A DNA stretch of 64,000 nt from Stutzerimonas azotifigens DSM 17556 (lineage in GTDB: Bacteria > Pseudomonadota > Gammaproteobacteria > Pseudomonadales > Pseudomonadaceae): assembly GCF_000425625.1 (NCBI RefSeq), contig NZ_KE384407.1, positions 172,188 to 236,187 on the forward strand, read 5' to 3'. A program made the position numbers and the translations under genes. Of the stretch, positions 18,831 to 28,972 are shown one piece after another. The notes under the pieces were generated by a model that saw only the letters and a list, made by a program, of their open reading frames with translations, was not told the origin of the DNA and did no database searches. How positions within the stretch are numbered: the first letter of the stretch is position 1; every line of letters starts with the position of its first letter.

Positions 18831-20915
18831 TCAGGGTTCTGAGTGTTCAACGGGTTCGATGGTATCTTCGCGAACCACCGCGGCAAACTGCTCCATCAGT
18901 TGCTGGACGACGGGGTCGCTCATGATCGACTGCTCGGCCGCCCGCTGCCGCTCGCGGCGTTTGCGCGCGGCGGCCTGCGCGGGGGTTTCCTGCTCGGGCG
19001 CCTGCAAGTCGATGGTCAGGGTCAGCGGGCGCCCGTGGTATTGATTCAGGGCCTCGTTCACGCGGCGTTGCTGGGTGGCATTGAACAGGGCGCTCTGCGC
19101 CGGATCCAGGTGCAGCGTCCAGTGGTCGCCCTCGACCGCGACCAGCGTGCAGTTGGCCGCGATGCTGCCGGTCAGGCCGGACAGCCCGAGCTGCGGGAAC
19201 AGCTCCAGCCATTGCGCGGCGAGGCCGGTGGCCGGTCGCGCGGCCGGCTCGGGCTCGGCGGGGGCCGGCTCCTCGCGAACCTGGTCGATGTCGTTGAGAA
19301 AGGCCTCCACCTGCGACTCGACTTCGAAATAGTCCTCGTCGGTCAGCGGCGGCTCTTCCTCCTCCACCTCGTTGACTACCACCACGGTGGCGACGTGCTC
19401 CTCGGCCGAAGGCTCGGGTGAGACGCCCTGTCCCGCCTCCCCGGCCTCCTCCGCGGCCGCCCGGTCGGCCGCCACCGGCGGCGTGGCCGGCGGCTCTTCC
19501 CAGGGCAGGTCGATGCGCTGCGGCTCCACCGGCTCGGCCACACCGCTTGGCGACGGGACCTCGACAGTCGGCGCTTCCGGCGCCGGGGCAGGCTGCTCCG
19601 GCGCCTGGACGGGCGGTGCCGGCTGCGCCGCTGCGGGTGCCGGGGCGACGGGCGCAGGAGCCGGAGCCTGGGTGACCGGTGCGGGGACAGGCGCCGGGGC
19701 GACGGCAGGTGCCGCCGCGGGAGGCGGCATCGATGGGGTGGCCGCCGGGGCCACCTGGGGCGCCTGGGAATCAGTCGTGGCCGGGCTGATTCCCAGGTGC
19801 TTTAGCGGTGTCTGCGGTGTACTCTCGCTGCCGGCGGGGCGGAACGCCAGCATGCGCAGCAGGACCATCTCGAAGCCGCTGCGCGGATCTGGTGCCAGCG
19901 GCAGGTCGCGACGGCCGATCAGGCCCATCTGGTAATAGAACTGCACGTCCTCGGCCGGCAGCGCCCGGGCCAGCGCCAGCACCCGGTCGCGGTCGCCCTG
20001 GCCGTTGTCCACCGCCTCCGGCAGCGCCTGGGCGACGGCCACCCGGTGCAGCACGTTGAGCATCTCGGCCAGCACGCCGGACCAGTCGGGCCCCTGCTCG
20101 GCGAGCTGGCGCACCGCCTCGAGCAACGCCCGCGCATCGCCTTCGAGCAGCGCCTGCAGCACTCCGTAGACCTGGCCGTGGTCCAGCGTGCCGAGCATCG
20201 CCCGCACGTCGGCGGCCAGCACCCGGCCCTCGCCGAAGGCGATGGCCTGGTCGGTAAGGCTCATGGCATCGCGCATCGAGCCGTCGGCCGCGCGCCCGAG
20301 CAGCCAGAGCGCATCCTCCTCGAACGGCACCTGCTCGACGCCGAGCACGTGGCTCAGGTGCTCGACCACCCGCTCCGGCGGCATGTTCTTCAGGGAGAAC
20401 TGCAGGCAGCGCGAGAGGATGGTGACCGGCAGCTTCTGCGGGTCGGTGGTGGCGAGCAGGAACTTAACGTGCGGCGGCGGCTCTTCGAGTGTCTTGAGCA
20501 GGGCGTTGAACGAGTGCGTCGAAAGCATGTGCACTTCGTCGATCAGGTAGACCTTGTAGCGGCCGCGGCTGGGCGCGTACTGCACGTTGTCGAGCAACTC
20601 GCGGGTGTCCTCGACCTTGGTCCGGCTCGCCGCGTCGACCTCGATCAGGTCGACGAAGCGGCCCTCGTCGATCTCGCGGCACACCGAACACTGGCCGCAG
20701 GGCGTCGAGCTGATGCCGGTCTCGCAGTTCAGGCACTTGGCGATGATCCGGGCGATGGTGGTCTTGCCCACGCCACGGGTGCCGGTGAACAGGTAGGCGT
20801 GGTGAAGGCGCTGGTTGTCCAGGGCGTTGATGAGCGCGCGCAGCACGTGGGTCTGGCCGACCATTTCGCGGAACGAGCGTGGACGCCACTTGCGGGCTAG
20901 CACCTGGTAACTCAT
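18831..20915 (-). CDS. dnaX: DNA polymerase III subunits gamma/tau
   Basis: DnaX (694 aa) is the clamp-loader ATPase and, as tau, the link between polymerase cores and the helicase. Walker A GTRGVGKT is at 45-52, zinc-binding cysteines at C64, C73, C76 and C79, and Walker B LIDEVHM at 124-130. Domain III follows. A long Pro/Ala-rich linker occupies about 370-480, then the acidic tau-specific domains IV-V to the C terminus. I saw no A-rich slippery heptamer that would produce gamma by -1 frameshifting. The start at 20915 gives the invariant [12 protein letters not shown]. Confidence 0.97.
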   Translation of the reverse strand: MSYQVLARKWRPRSFREMVGQTHVLRALINALDNQRLHHAYLFTGTRGVGKTTIARIIAKCLNCETGISSTPCGQCSVCREIDEGRFVDLIEVDAASRTKVEDTRELLDNVQYAPSRGRYKVYLIDEVHMLSTHSFNALLKTLEEPPPHVKFLLATTDPQKLPVTILSRCLQFSLKNMPPERVVEHLSHVLGVEQVPFEEDALWLLGRAADGSMRDAMSLTDQAIAFGEGRVLAADVRAMLGTLDHGQVYGVLQALLEGDARALLEAVRQLAEQGPDWSGVLAEMLNVLHRVAVAQALPEAVDNGQGDRDRVLALARALPAEDVQFYYQMGLIGRRDLPLAPDPRSGFEMVLLRMLAFRPAGSESTPQTPLKHLGISPATTDSQAPQVAPAATPSMPPPAAAPAVAPAPVPAPVTQAPAPAPVAPAPAAAQPAPPVQAPEQPAPAPEAPTVEVPSPSGVAEPVEPQRIDLPWEEPPATPPVAADRAAAEEAGEAGQGVSPEPSAEEHVATVVVVNEVEEEEPPLTDEDYFEVESQVEAFLNDIDQVREEPAPAEPEPAARPATGLAAQWLELFPQLGLSGLTGSIAANCTLVAVEGDHWTLHLDPAQSALFNATQQRRVNEALNQYHGRPLTLTIDLQAPEQETPAQAAARKRRERQRAAEQSIMSDPVVQQLMEQFAAVVREDTIEPVEHSEP

Positions 20916-21046
20916 AGGACCATCGCGGGGAAAAGCGGAGAGCGGACAATCCTAGCGGAGCAGGCCGCAAAATGCATCCGGCCGGCCGACCCTCGGCACG
21001 CACGCCATCCCAAAACACGCACGCGCCACCGTGCGCGACCGGCTCT

Positions 21047-22201
21047 TCAGCCCTCGCCGACCAGCTGCGCGCCGAGCGCCCTCACTACCCTGGCGCAGCC
21101 CGCGTCGGCGCCCGCCGGCAGCTCGACCTCCAGCCCGTCGATCTCGCGCCGCACCGGGTAGCCCTTGCGCAGCCGATCGAAACCCTCGCGGCGGGCCTGC
21201 TCGTCGCCCAGCAGGCTGCGCCGAAAATCCGCGTCGTCGCGGCGCGGGTCATAGACGGCGCGGCACAGGGTTTCCAGCAGGCGCGCCGGCGTCACCGTCG
21301 GGCCGAAGCCCAGTCGCCGCAAGGGTGCGGCCGGCATCAGCCCGGCCAGTTCCACCTGTGGCGCAAGCCCTTGCGCCCGGCACAGCGCCTGATAGATCTG
21401 CGCGGTGCCGCGCAGCTTGCCCTCCAGGCTGTAGCCGGCGATGTGCGGCGTGGCGATGCGGCACAGCTCGGCCAGCTCGGCGTCGGCCTGCGGCTCGCCT
21501 TCCCAGACGTCGAGCACCGCCTGCACGTCGGGCCGGCGCAGCAGCAGTTCGCGCAGGGCGGCGTTGTCGACCACCGCGCCACGGCTGGCATTGATCAGCC
21601 AGCTGCCGGGCAGCAGCCGCTCCAGCCGCTCGCGACCGAGCAGGTGGAAGGTCGCCAGCTCGCCGGACAGGGTCAGCGGGGTGTGCAGGCTGAGGGTGTC
21701 GCATTCGTTCAGCAGTCGGTCGAGCGAGACGAAATCGCCCGCCTCGCGCTGCTGGCGCGGCGGATCGCAGACCAGCACCTCCCAGCCCAGCCCCCGCAGC
21801 ACCTCGACCAGTCGCCCGCCAACCTCGCCGGCACCGACCACGCCGTAGCGCCGCGTCGAAAGGTCGACGCCCTCCCACTCGGCCAGCGCCAGCAGGCTGC
21901 CGAGCACGTAGTCGACCACCCCGCGGGCGTTGCAGCCGGGCGCACGGGCCCAGGCGATCCCGGTGCGGTCGAGAAATTCCACGTCCAGGTGATCGGTGCC
22001 GATGGTGCAGGTGCCGACGAAGCGCACCGGCGTATGCTCGAGCAGCGCCTGGTCGACCGACGTCACCGAGCGCACCAGCAGCAGGTCGCACTGCTCGGTG
22101 GCCGCACGGTTGATCGCCCGGCCCGGCATGCGGCGAATCTCGCCGAGATGACCGAAGAAGGCCTCGACCAGGGGAATGTTTTCGTCGGCGAGAATGCGCA
22201 T
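21047..22201 (-). CDS. pdxB: Erythronate-4-phosphate dehydrogenase
   Basis: PdxB (384 aa) oxidises 4-phosphoerythronate in the DXP-dependent pathway to pyridoxal phosphate. It belongs to the D-2-hydroxyacid dehydrogenases. The NAD-binding [12 protein letters not shown] is in the centre, the catalytic Arg in [10 protein letters not shown], the Glu in VLDVWEGEP and the His in [12 protein letters not shown]. The C-terminal dimerisation domain specific to PdxB is present. The protein begins at [10 protein letters not shown], as in the family. It is transcribed alone, divergent from the MATE gene. Confidence 0.96.
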   Translation of the reverse strand: MRILADENIPLVEAFFGHLGEIRRMPGRAINRAATEQCDLLLVRSVTSVDQALLEHTPVRFVGTCTIGTDHLDVEFLDRTGIAWARAPGCNARGVVDYVLGSLLALAEWEGVDLSTRRYGVVGAGEVGGRLVEVLRGLGWEVLVCDPPRQQREAGDFVSLDRLLNECDTLSLHTPLTLSGELATFHLLGRERLERLLPGSWLINASRGAVVDNAALRELLLRRPDVQAVLDVWEGEPQADAELAELCRIATPHIAGYSLEGKLRGTAQIYQALCRAQGLAPQVELAGLMPAAPLRRLGFGPTVTPARLLETLCRAVYDPRRDDADFRRSLLGDEQARREGFDRLRKGYPVRREIDGLEVELPAGADAGCARVVRALGAQLVGEG

Positions 22202-22339
22202 TGCAAGGAGATCCTCAAGGCAGAGCGCTGAAGTCTAGCAGGCGTCACTTTCAATACGGCGGGGCTCTGCATCGCGCTTTCTCGGTATCACGCGCACGCG
22301 TACACTAGCCCGCCCGCCTGTATACAACCGGATAGAAAG

Positions 22340-23725
22340 ATGCCCGCCGAGGCCAGATTCCGGCGCGTTGGCAACGAACTGCGCGCGCTCTTCATCCTTG
22401 CCCTGCCGATCATGATCGCCCAGCTCGCCCACACCGCGATGGGCTTCGTCGACACGCTGATGGCCGGCCGCGTCAGCCCCGAAGACCTGGCCGCCGTGGC
22501 GCTGGGCAATTCCATCTGGGTGCCCACCTTCCTGCTGATGACCGGCGTGCTGCTGGCGACCACCCCCAAGGTGGCGCAGAAGCACGGAGCCGGCGAGACC
22601 GCGCAAATTGGCCCGCTGGTGCGCCAGGCGCTCTGGCTCGGCCTGGGCATCGGCACACTGTGCGCGCTGCTGCTGTGGAACGCCGCCCCGGTGATGCGCT
22701 GGATGCAGGTCGACCCGGCACTGGTCGAACCCTCGATGGCCTACCTGCGGGCGGTGGCCTGCGGCTTCCCGCCGATCGCCCTGTACCAGGTGCTGCGCTG
22801 CTTCAGCGACGGGCTCGGGCACACCCGGCCGAGCATGGTGCTGGGGCTGCTCGGGCTGCTGCTGAACATTCCGCTCAACTACGTGTTCATCTACGGCAAG
22901 CTCGGCCTGCCGGCGATGGGCGGGGTCGGCTGCGGCTGGGCCACCGCGCTGGTGATGCTGGCCATGCTGCTGGGCATGCTGTACTGGGTGCGCCGCGCAC
23001 CCTGTTACCAGCCGAGCGGGCTGTTCAGCCATTTCGAGGCGCCGCGCTGGGACGAGATTCGCCGGTTGCTCGCCGTCGGCGTGCCGATCGGCGTCGCGGT
23101 GTTCGCCGAGGCGAGCATCTTCTCCGTCATCGCCCTGCTGATCGGCGGGCTCGGTGCCACCGTGGTCGCCGGGCACCAGATCGCCCTCAATTTCACCTCG
23201 CTGATCTTCATGATTCCGCTGTCGCTGGCGATGGCCATCACCGTCCGCGTCGGCCAGGCCCTCGGCCGCGGTGCGCCGCGCGACGCGCGCTTCGTCGCCG
23301 GCGTGGGGATGATCATGGCGCTACTCTACGCCTGCTTCTCGGCCAGCGGCATGCTGCTCCTGCGCGAGGACATCGCCCGCATCTACACGCCCGACCCGGC
23401 GGTGATCGCGATAGCCGCCAACCTGTTCTTCTACGCGGCGCTGTTCCAGTTCTCGGACGTGGTGCAGGTGACCGCCGCCGGCGCGCTGCGCGGCTACCAG
23501 GACACGCGGATGACGATGATCTTCACCCTGTTCGCCTACTGGGGCATCGGCCTGCCGATCGGCTACGCCCTCGGCCTGAGCGACTGGCTGGGCGAGCCGT
23601 CGGGCCCGAGCGGCCTCTGGCAGGGCCTGATCGCCGGCCTCAGCTGCGCCGCCGTGCTGCTGGGCATCCGCCTGGCGCGCAGCTCGCGCAAGCAGATCCG
23701 CCGGCGCGCGCGGGCGAGCGTCTGA
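22340..23725 (+). CDS. MATE-family multidrug efflux transporter (NorM/PmpM type)
   Basis: A 461-aa inner-membrane protein with about 12 transmembrane helices in two homologous halves, the MATE fold. It probably exports cationic drugs or metabolites by Na+ or H+ antiport. Family features include ALPIMIAQLAHTAMGFVDTLMAGR near the N terminus and the GVGCGWATALVM and ADVVQ-like (SDVVQVTAAGALRGYQDTR) segments in each half. The N terminus and length fit NorM/PmpM of Pseudomonas. The substrate range cannot be read from sequence. Its stop is 3 bp from that of the convergent TauE/SafE gene. Confidence 0.9.
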   Translation: MPAEARFRRVGNELRALFILALPIMIAQLAHTAMGFVDTLMAGRVSPEDLAAVALGNSIWVPTFLLMTGVLLATTPKVAQKHGAGETAQIGPLVRQALWLGLGIGTLCALLLWNAAPVMRWMQVDPALVEPSMAYLRAVACGFPPIALYQVLRCFSDGLGHTRPSMVLGLLGLLLNIPLNYVFIYGKLGLPAMGGVGCGWATALVMLAMLLGMLYWVRRAPCYQPSGLFSHFEAPRWDEIRRLLAVGVPIGVAVFAEASIFSVIALLIGGLGATVVAGHQIALNFTSLIFMIPLSLAMAITVRVGQALGRGAPRDARFVAGVGMIMALLYACFSASGMLLLREDIARIYTPDPAVIAIAANLFFYAALFQFSDVVQVTAAGALRGYQDTRMTMIFTLFAYWGIGLPIGYALGLSDWLGEPSGPSGLWQGLIAGLSCAAVLLGIRLARSSRKQIRRRARASV

Positions 23726-23728
23726 GCC

Positions 23729-24487
23729 TCAGACTTCCAGCGCGAGCAGCACCGCGCTGAGCACCAGGAAACCGCTGAACATCGCCCGCAGCGTCCGCTC
23801 CGGCAGCGCGTGGGCCAGCTTCACCCCAAGGCTGATGCTGAGCAGCCCGCCGACAGCCAGCGGGAGCCCGAGCAGCCAGTCGACCTGGTCGTGCATGGCA
23901 TAGGTGGCCAGCGTGATGCTGGTCGAAGGCAGCGCCAGCGACAGCGACAACCCCTGGGCGACGACCTGCGAAGCACCGAACACCGAGGTCAGCACGGGCG
24001 TCGCCAGCAGCGCGGCGCCGACCCCGAACAGCCCGCCCAGCGCGCCGGCGCCGCCGCCCAGGGCGGCCAGCCAGGGCCAGGAGTGGCGCAGGGTGGTGCC
24101 GCCCGGCGCGGTCTGCAGGAACACCCGCAGCAGGGTGTAGAGCGCCAGCACCAGCAGGAACCCGGCGAAGATCAGGCGCATCAGCACCGCATCGAGCGAA
24201 ACCGCGATGGCGGCGCCGAAGTAGGCCAGACACAGGCTTGGGATGCCGAGCGCCAATGCATGACGCCAGTCGATCCGGTTGCGCTGGTTGTAGCGCCAGA
24301 TGGCGAGCACCACGTTGGGCACCACCATCACCAGCGCGGTGCCCTGCGCCAGTTGCTGGTCGATACCGAACACGACCCCGATGACCGGAATGGCGATCAG
24401 CCCCCCGCCGATGCCGAACAACCCGCCCAGCGTTCCCAGCACCACACCCAACAGCACGTCCAGTCCGAATTCCAGCAGGCCCATCAT
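23729..24487 (-). CDS. TauE/SafE-family membrane permease
   Basis: A 252-aa polytopic membrane protein of the TauE/SafE family (COG0730), with about eight hydrophobic segments and the repeated GGLFGIGGGLIAIPV and GGLFGVGAALLATPV motifs that mark its two halves. Members export sulfite, sulfoacetate or other organosulfur anions, but most are uncharacterised. It is divergent from a LysR-type regulator 101 bp away, the usual arrangement when the regulator controls the permease. The ligand is unknown. Confidence 0.88.
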   Translation of the reverse strand: MMGLLEFGLDVLLGVVLGTLGGLFGIGGGLIAIPVIGVVFGIDQQLAQGTALVMVVPNVVLAIWRYNQRNRIDWRHALALGIPSLCLAYFGAAIAVSLDAVLMRLIFAGFLLVLALYTLLRVFLQTAPGGTTLRHSWPWLAALGGGAGALGGLFGVGAALLATPVLTSVFGASQVVAQGLSLSLALPSTSITLATYAMHDQVDWLLGLPLAVGGLLSISLGVKLAHALPERTLRAMFSGFLVLSAVLLALEV

Positions 24488-24588
24488 TCACCTCGCAAAC
24501 GATCGCGCACATGGTAGACGCCAGTGCTTGGCCTGGAAACGCACAAGCACGCACAATGGCTTTGCGTTTTCCTCACAGGCGAGCCCCG

Positions 24589-25554
24589 ATGCAGCCCGAT
24601 GCCCTCACCCAGCAGCTGAGCCTTTTCCTCGATGTCCTGGCCAGCGGGAGCTTTTCCGCGGCGGCGCGACAGCACTCGCTCACCCCCTCGGCCGTGGTCC
24701 GGCGGATCGACGCGCTGGAACGCTCGCTCGGCTGCCGGCTGTTCAGCCGCACCACCCATGCCGTGCGCCCGACCACCGCCGGCACCGCCTTCGCCGAACG
24801 CGCCCGGCGCGTGGTAAGGGAACTGCAGCTGGCCCGCGCCGAAGCCTCGGCGCGCGACGTCGGGCCGGAGGGACGCATCCGCATCGAGGCGCCCGCCCCC
24901 TTCGGCCGCCGGCTGCTGGCTCCGGCGCTGGTGGATTTCCTGGCGAGCTACCCCAACGTCGAGGTGCAACTGCGCCTGATCGACAGCTTCGTCGACCTGG
25001 GCGGCGAACACCTCGGCGAAGTGGACCTGGTGCTGCGGATCGGCGCGCTGGCCGACTCGCGCCTGGTGGCCACGCCGCTGGCACCGGTGATCCGCGTGGT
25101 CTGCGCCAGCCCGGCGTACCTTGCCCGGCGCGACGTGCCGCGTTCACCGCTGGAACTCACCGAGCACGAAGGCGTGGACTGGGATGCGCTGGGCCCGCCG
25201 CATGCCTGGCGCTTCGAGGTGGACGGCCGCCAGCGGCTGCTGCGCCCGGGGCGGCTGCGCTTCGTCGCCAGCAACGGCGAGGCCCTGCTGACCGCGGCGA
25301 TCGCCGGCCTGGGCATCGCCCATCTGCCGACCTGGCTGGCCAGCGAAGCGCTGCTGCGCGGCGAACTGGTGCCACTGTTCTGCGAGCGCGGGCTGCCGCC
25401 GCCCGAACCGACCGGTATCCATGCGCTGCGCCTGACCCGCGAAGCCGACGCGCGCACGCGGCTGCTGCTGGAGTTCCTGAAGAACCGTTTCGGCCCGGTC
25501 GCGCCCTGGGACATGGCGCTGCAGAAAGGATTGATCCCGGCGCAGGCGCAGTGA
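24589..25554 (+). CDS. LysR-family transcriptional regulator
   Basis: A 321-aa LysR-type regulator. The N-terminal winged helix-turn-helix (about 8-65) has the typical LSLFLDVLASGSFSAAARQHSLTPSAVVRRIDALE and GCRLFSRTTHAVRPTTAG. The rest is the periplasmic-binding-protein-like effector domain, closest in pattern to the CrgA-like group. I chose the ATG at 24589 because it puts the helix-turn-helix at the standard distance; an upstream in-frame ATG would add 12 residues. It is divergent from the TauE/SafE permease and is the likely controller of that gene. The intergenic region has an AACGCA...TGCGTT dyad (about 24540-24570) that could be its site. Confidence 0.9.
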   Translation: MQPDALTQQLSLFLDVLASGSFSAAARQHSLTPSAVVRRIDALERSLGCRLFSRTTHAVRPTTAGTAFAERARRVVRELQLARAEASARDVGPEGRIRIEAPAPFGRRLLAPALVDFLASYPNVEVQLRLIDSFVDLGGEHLGEVDLVLRIGALADSRLVATPLAPVIRVVCASPAYLARRDVPRSPLELTEHEGVDWDALGPPHAWRFEVDGRQRLLRPGRLRFVASNGEALLTAAIAGLGIAHLPTWLASEALLRGELVPLFCERGLPPPEPTGIHALRLTREADARTRLLLEFLKNRFGPVAPWDMALQKGLIPAQAQ

Positions 25555-25564
25555 CCCCCGCGCC

Positions 25565-25906
25565 TCAGGCGCGCTGGACCTCGACTTCCTGCGTCACGCC
25601 CCAGCCGTCGACCACGCCACCGAGCGGCTCGACCAGGTTCTCAAGGTCCTGTTCGAAGTCGCCGATGCCGTCGTAGGTGGCGTACATCACCTTGCTGACC
25701 TGCAGGTTCCAGGCACCGTCGTCGCGGGCGTAGATCTGCGTGTTGGTCGACTCCCCGCGGAACTTGCTGGCGGCGATGCGCGCGCGTTTCTCGTCGGGGA
25801 AGATCGCGTAGAAATCGATCGGGTGGACGCGGGCAAAATCGAAACCGCCCTCTTTCATCCGCCGCAATACGGTGCTGCTGACATCCTCGTGGAAGGTGGC
25901 ACTCAT
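25565..25906 (-). CDS. rraB: Ribonuclease E inhibitor RraB-family protein
   Basis: A 113-aa small cytoplasmic protein matching the RraB family (regulator of RNase E activity B). It is acidic with an N-terminal MSATFHEDVSSTVLRRMKEGGFDF and the conserved blocks HPIDFYAIFPDEKRARIAASKF, DDGAWNLQVSKVMYATYDGIGDFEQDLENLVEPLGGVVDGWG. E. coli RraB binds the C-terminal half of RNase E and changes its cleavage choices, and the same role here is inferred. It follows speE on the same strand after a spacer containing two strong hairpins. Confidence 0.85.
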   Translation of the reverse strand: MSATFHEDVSSTVLRRMKEGGFDFARVHPIDFYAIFPDEKRARIAASKFRGESTNTQIYARDDGAWNLQVSKVMYATYDGIGDFEQDLENLVEPLGGVVDGWGVTQEVEVQRA

Positions 25907-26006
25907 GAAAACAACCTCCTCTCAAGCGTGGATGAATCTGACCCTTCGAAGTTAGGAGCGCCTTGGCGCGTACGGGTTCCTCGCCTCGTCGGCGCCCTGG
26001 ACAGGC

Positions 26007-26067
26007 GCACAGGCAGCCTGGCAAGGGGCTGCCTGTGCCTTCACGGACGGAGCGGGCGCTCCGTCCG
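26007..26067 (-). terminator. Two consecutive hairpins between speE and rraB
   Basis: Read on the minus strand, speE is followed first by a 10-bp perfect stem with a 4-base loop (CGGACGGAGC / GCTCCGTCCG, 26044-26067). A 12-bp perfect stem with an 8-base loop follows (GCACAGGCAGCC / GGCTGCCTGTGC, 26007-26038). Neither has a T-run, so they may act with Rho, protect the 3' end of the speE mRNA or lower rraB expression. Confidence 0.55.
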
Positions 26068-26077
26068 CAGCCACGAT

Positions 26078-26938
<861 letters not shown>

Positions 26939-27033
26939 GGGCCGATCTCCATACAGGGTGAGCATCCGGGCGGCGCGCGCCCGTGCGGAAAAGGCGCGCA
27001 TTCTACGTCGGCCTGCATGACAGGTCGAACCTC

Positions 27034-27180
27034 GTGGGAGGTGCGCCCTCGCGGCGACTGCGGGCCGGAACTCGTTCGCGGTCAAGACCGCTTCCACAAG
27101 AGCATCGCCCCGAGGTCGGGCCTCCCACAAAAGCAGGCAATGCTGCACCGGACCCTGTGGGAGGCGCGCCCTCGCGGCGA
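27034..27180. repeat. Three GTGGGAGG...GCGGCGA elements in alternating orientation
   Basis: The 334-bp gap between speE and the glycosylase gene contains three 24-bp units. Copy A (27034-27057) and copy C (27157-27180) are forward and differ by one base. Copy B (27105-27128) is inverted and more diverged. Each begins GTGGGAGG and ends with a TCGGGGCGA- or TCGCGGCGA-like tail. The layout is that of a Pseudomonas BIME/REP cluster, which can fold into pairs of hairpins. I see no gene in this gap. Confidence 0.7.
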
Positions 27181-27272
27181 CATGCCGGCCACTGACCTCG
27201 GCACGGCTCTTGGTGGGAGCAGCCACAATGCCAGGCAGGACAGCCGGCGGCCGAAGCGGTTATGGTGCCGCC

Positions 27273-28157
27273 ATGAGCCTGCACATCAGCCACCTGCCCT
27301 ACCGGGAACCCTGGGACTGGCGGCAGTTCCACCGCCATTTCTCGCTGCGCCTGCTGCCGGGCGTCGAGTACCTGGACGATAGCAGCTATGCCCGCACGTT
27401 CCGCCTCGCCGGCGTCAGCGGCTGGCTGCGGGTGCGCCCGCTGCCCGGCCTGGCGAGCCTCGAACTGACCCTCAGCGAGCTGCCCGAGACGCTGCACGAG
27501 CATCTCGAACGGCACGTGCGGCACATGTTCGACCTCGACCGCGACCCGGCGCAAATCCAGGCGCATTTCGCCGACGACCCGCTGCTCGGCCCGCTGGTCG
27601 CGGCCAGCCCCGCCCTGCGCCTGCCGGCTGCCTTCGATCCGTTCGAGCAGGCGGTGCGCGCAGTGGTCGGCCAGCAGGTGTCGATCAAGGCCGCGGTGAC
27701 CATCACCCGGCGCATCGCCGAGCGACTCGGCGAGCCGCTGGTGGACGCCCCTCAGGCCGGACTCGACCGGCTGTTTCCGAGCCCGGAAGCGGTGGCCGGC
27801 GCCAGCCTCGACAACATCGGCATGCCCGCGCGGCGCCTGCAGACGCTGCAGCGCCTGGCCGCGGCGATTGCCGATGGGGCACTGGAGCTGCACGTGCGCG
27901 AGGGCGCGGACGAACTGGTCGAACGGCTGTGCCGGCTGCCGGGCATCGGCCCCTGGACGGCGGAGTACATCGCCCTGCGGGCGTTCGGCGATCCCGACGC
28001 CTTCCCAGCCGCCGACCTGGGCCTGCTCAAGGCGCCGCTGTGGGGGCCGGGCGGCATCGATGCGCGCAGCCTGACACGTCGCGCCGAAGCCTGGCGGCCA
28101 TTGCGCGCCTACGCGGCGATTCATCTGTGGCAGAACTACGCCGGCGCGCCACCCTAG
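27273..28157 (+). CDS. alkA: DNA-3-methyladenine glycosylase II (AlkA type)
   Basis: A 294-aa base-excision repair enzyme removing alkylated purines. The N-terminal AlkA_N domain (about 1-110) starts HLPYREPWDW. The HhH-GPD domain includes FEQAVRAVVGQQVSIKAA, the hairpin LPGIGPWTA (222-230) and the catalytic Asp248 in FPAADLGL. There is no Ada methyltransferase fusion. It sits between speE and mtnC as in P. aeruginosa, in opposite orientation. The ATG at 27273 puts the domain at the correct N terminus. Confidence 0.93.
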   Translation: MSLHISHLPYREPWDWRQFHRHFSLRLLPGVEYLDDSSYARTFRLAGVSGWLRVRPLPGLASLELTLSELPETLHEHLERHVRHMFDLDRDPAQIQAHFADDPLLGPLVAASPALRLPAAFDPFEQAVRAVVGQQVSIKAAVTITRRIAERLGEPLVDAPQAGLDRLFPSPEAVAGASLDNIGMPARRLQTLQRLAAAIADGALELHVREGADELVERLCRLPGIGPWTAEYIALRAFGDPDAFPAADLGLLKAPLWGPGGIDARSLTRRAEAWRPLRAYAAIHLWQNYAGAPP

Positions 28158-28168
28158 ATCGCCCTTGC

Positions 28169-28729
28169 TCAGGGCGGCGGGATGCGCGCCAGCACCTGCG
28201 GCGGTTCGGCGAGCGGCAGCGCGAGGATCAGCCCCTCCCCGGAGCGCGCCCAGCCGCCGGTGAGCGCCGTGATGTTGACCTGATGGGCGACCAGCACGAC
28301 CGGCGGCCCGGGCTCGAGGTTAGCCAGGTGGCGGCGCAGTTCGGCGGTCTGCACTGCCTCCCGGGAGCGGTCGTCGACGAAGGAATCCAGCGCGGGGAGC
28401 GCGTTCACCGGGCCCAGCCCCATCAGCTCCGCGGTTTCCCGGGCGCGGCACCAGCGACTGCTGAACACCCGTGCCCGCTCGATGCCCTGGCGGCGCAGCA
28501 GTTCGCCCCAGCGGCGCGCCTCGCCCCGGCCCACATCGTTCAGATTGCGCTGGGTGCTGCAGTCGTCGAGCCGATAGCCCGGCGGATCGCCGAATCCCGG
28601 CGCCGTGGCATGGCGGACCATGAGCACCGCGCGCCCCTGGGCCAGCGCCTGCCAGGCGGCGTCCGGCGGTTGCGCCCAGACGAGGCTGCCCAGCCCGGCG
28701 ACCGCCAATGACAGCAGCCAGCGCCACAT
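28169..28729 (-). CDS. Secreted histidine phosphatase-family protein
   Basis: A 186-aa protein with a signal peptide (MWRWLLSLAVAGLGSLVWAQ) followed by a phosphoglycerate-mutase-like domain. The catalytic motif is LMVRHATAPG with R39-H40, and the second catalytic His lies in VVLVAHQVNITALTGG. A CRARETAELMG segment matches the family's phosphate-pocket arm. The substrate is unknown; periplasmic members hydrolyse sugar phosphates, phytate or nucleotides. It is convergent with the glycosylase gene (11 bp apart). Confidence 0.85.
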   Translation of the reverse strand: MWRWLLSLAVAGLGSLVWAQPPDAAWQALAQGRAVLMVRHATAPGFGDPPGYRLDDCSTQRNLNDVGRGEARRWGELLRRQGIERARVFSSRWCRARETAELMGLGPVNALPALDSFVDDRSREAVQTAELRRHLANLEPGPPVVLVAHQVNITALTGGWARSGEGLILALPLAEPPQVLARIPPP

Positions 28730-28779
28730 GCTAGCGGCTCAGAGGATACGCCGCGGCCTGGCGCCGCCGGTACCGGCCA

Positions 28780-28971
28780 TCACAACCTCACCTTGCCGAT
28801 GCGCAGCGCCGCCAGCGCCCAGCAGATCAGGCCGATCACCGGCGCAACGACGATCACCACGCTCCACACGACCTTGCGCCCGGTCTCGATCCGGCTGCGC
28901 CAGACGTGGACGATGGCGATCACGTCCAGTACAGCCACCATCACCGCGACGAAGGCGCCGAGCCCGTCCAT
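28780..28971 (-). CDS. Small membrane protein with PLDc_N domain (copy 2)
   Basis: A 63-aa protein formed almost entirely of two transmembrane helices joined by a short polar loop (HVWRSRIETGRKVVW). The WS-x-IVVAPVIGLICW pattern matches the phospholipase-D-nuclease N-terminal (PLDc_N) membrane domain, with no nuclease part attached. It starts one base after the stop of a 69-aa paralogue, so the two are a tandem pair, probably co-translated. Function is unknown. Confidence 0.75.
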   Translation of the reverse strand: MDGLGAFVAVMVAVLDVIAIVHVWRSRIETGRKVVWSVVIVVAPVIGLICWALAALRIGKVRL

Positions 28972-28972
28972 C

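Noticed and set aside
18831-20915. Programmed -1 frameshift in dnaX giving gamma
   Set aside because: No A-rich slippery heptamer with a following hairpin is seen in the frame; the linker is GC-rich and Pro/Ala-coding.
20916-21046. Possible signal recognition particle RNA (ffs) next to dnaX
   Set aside because: P. aeruginosa has ffs near dnaX, so I looked for the conserved GGAAGGAAGCAGCC core on both strands; it is absent from this gap.
26939-27226. N-terminal extension of speE through the repeat region
   Set aside because: The frame is open, but it crosses the GTGGGAGG repeats; spermidine synthases begin at the MTDYQETLY position.
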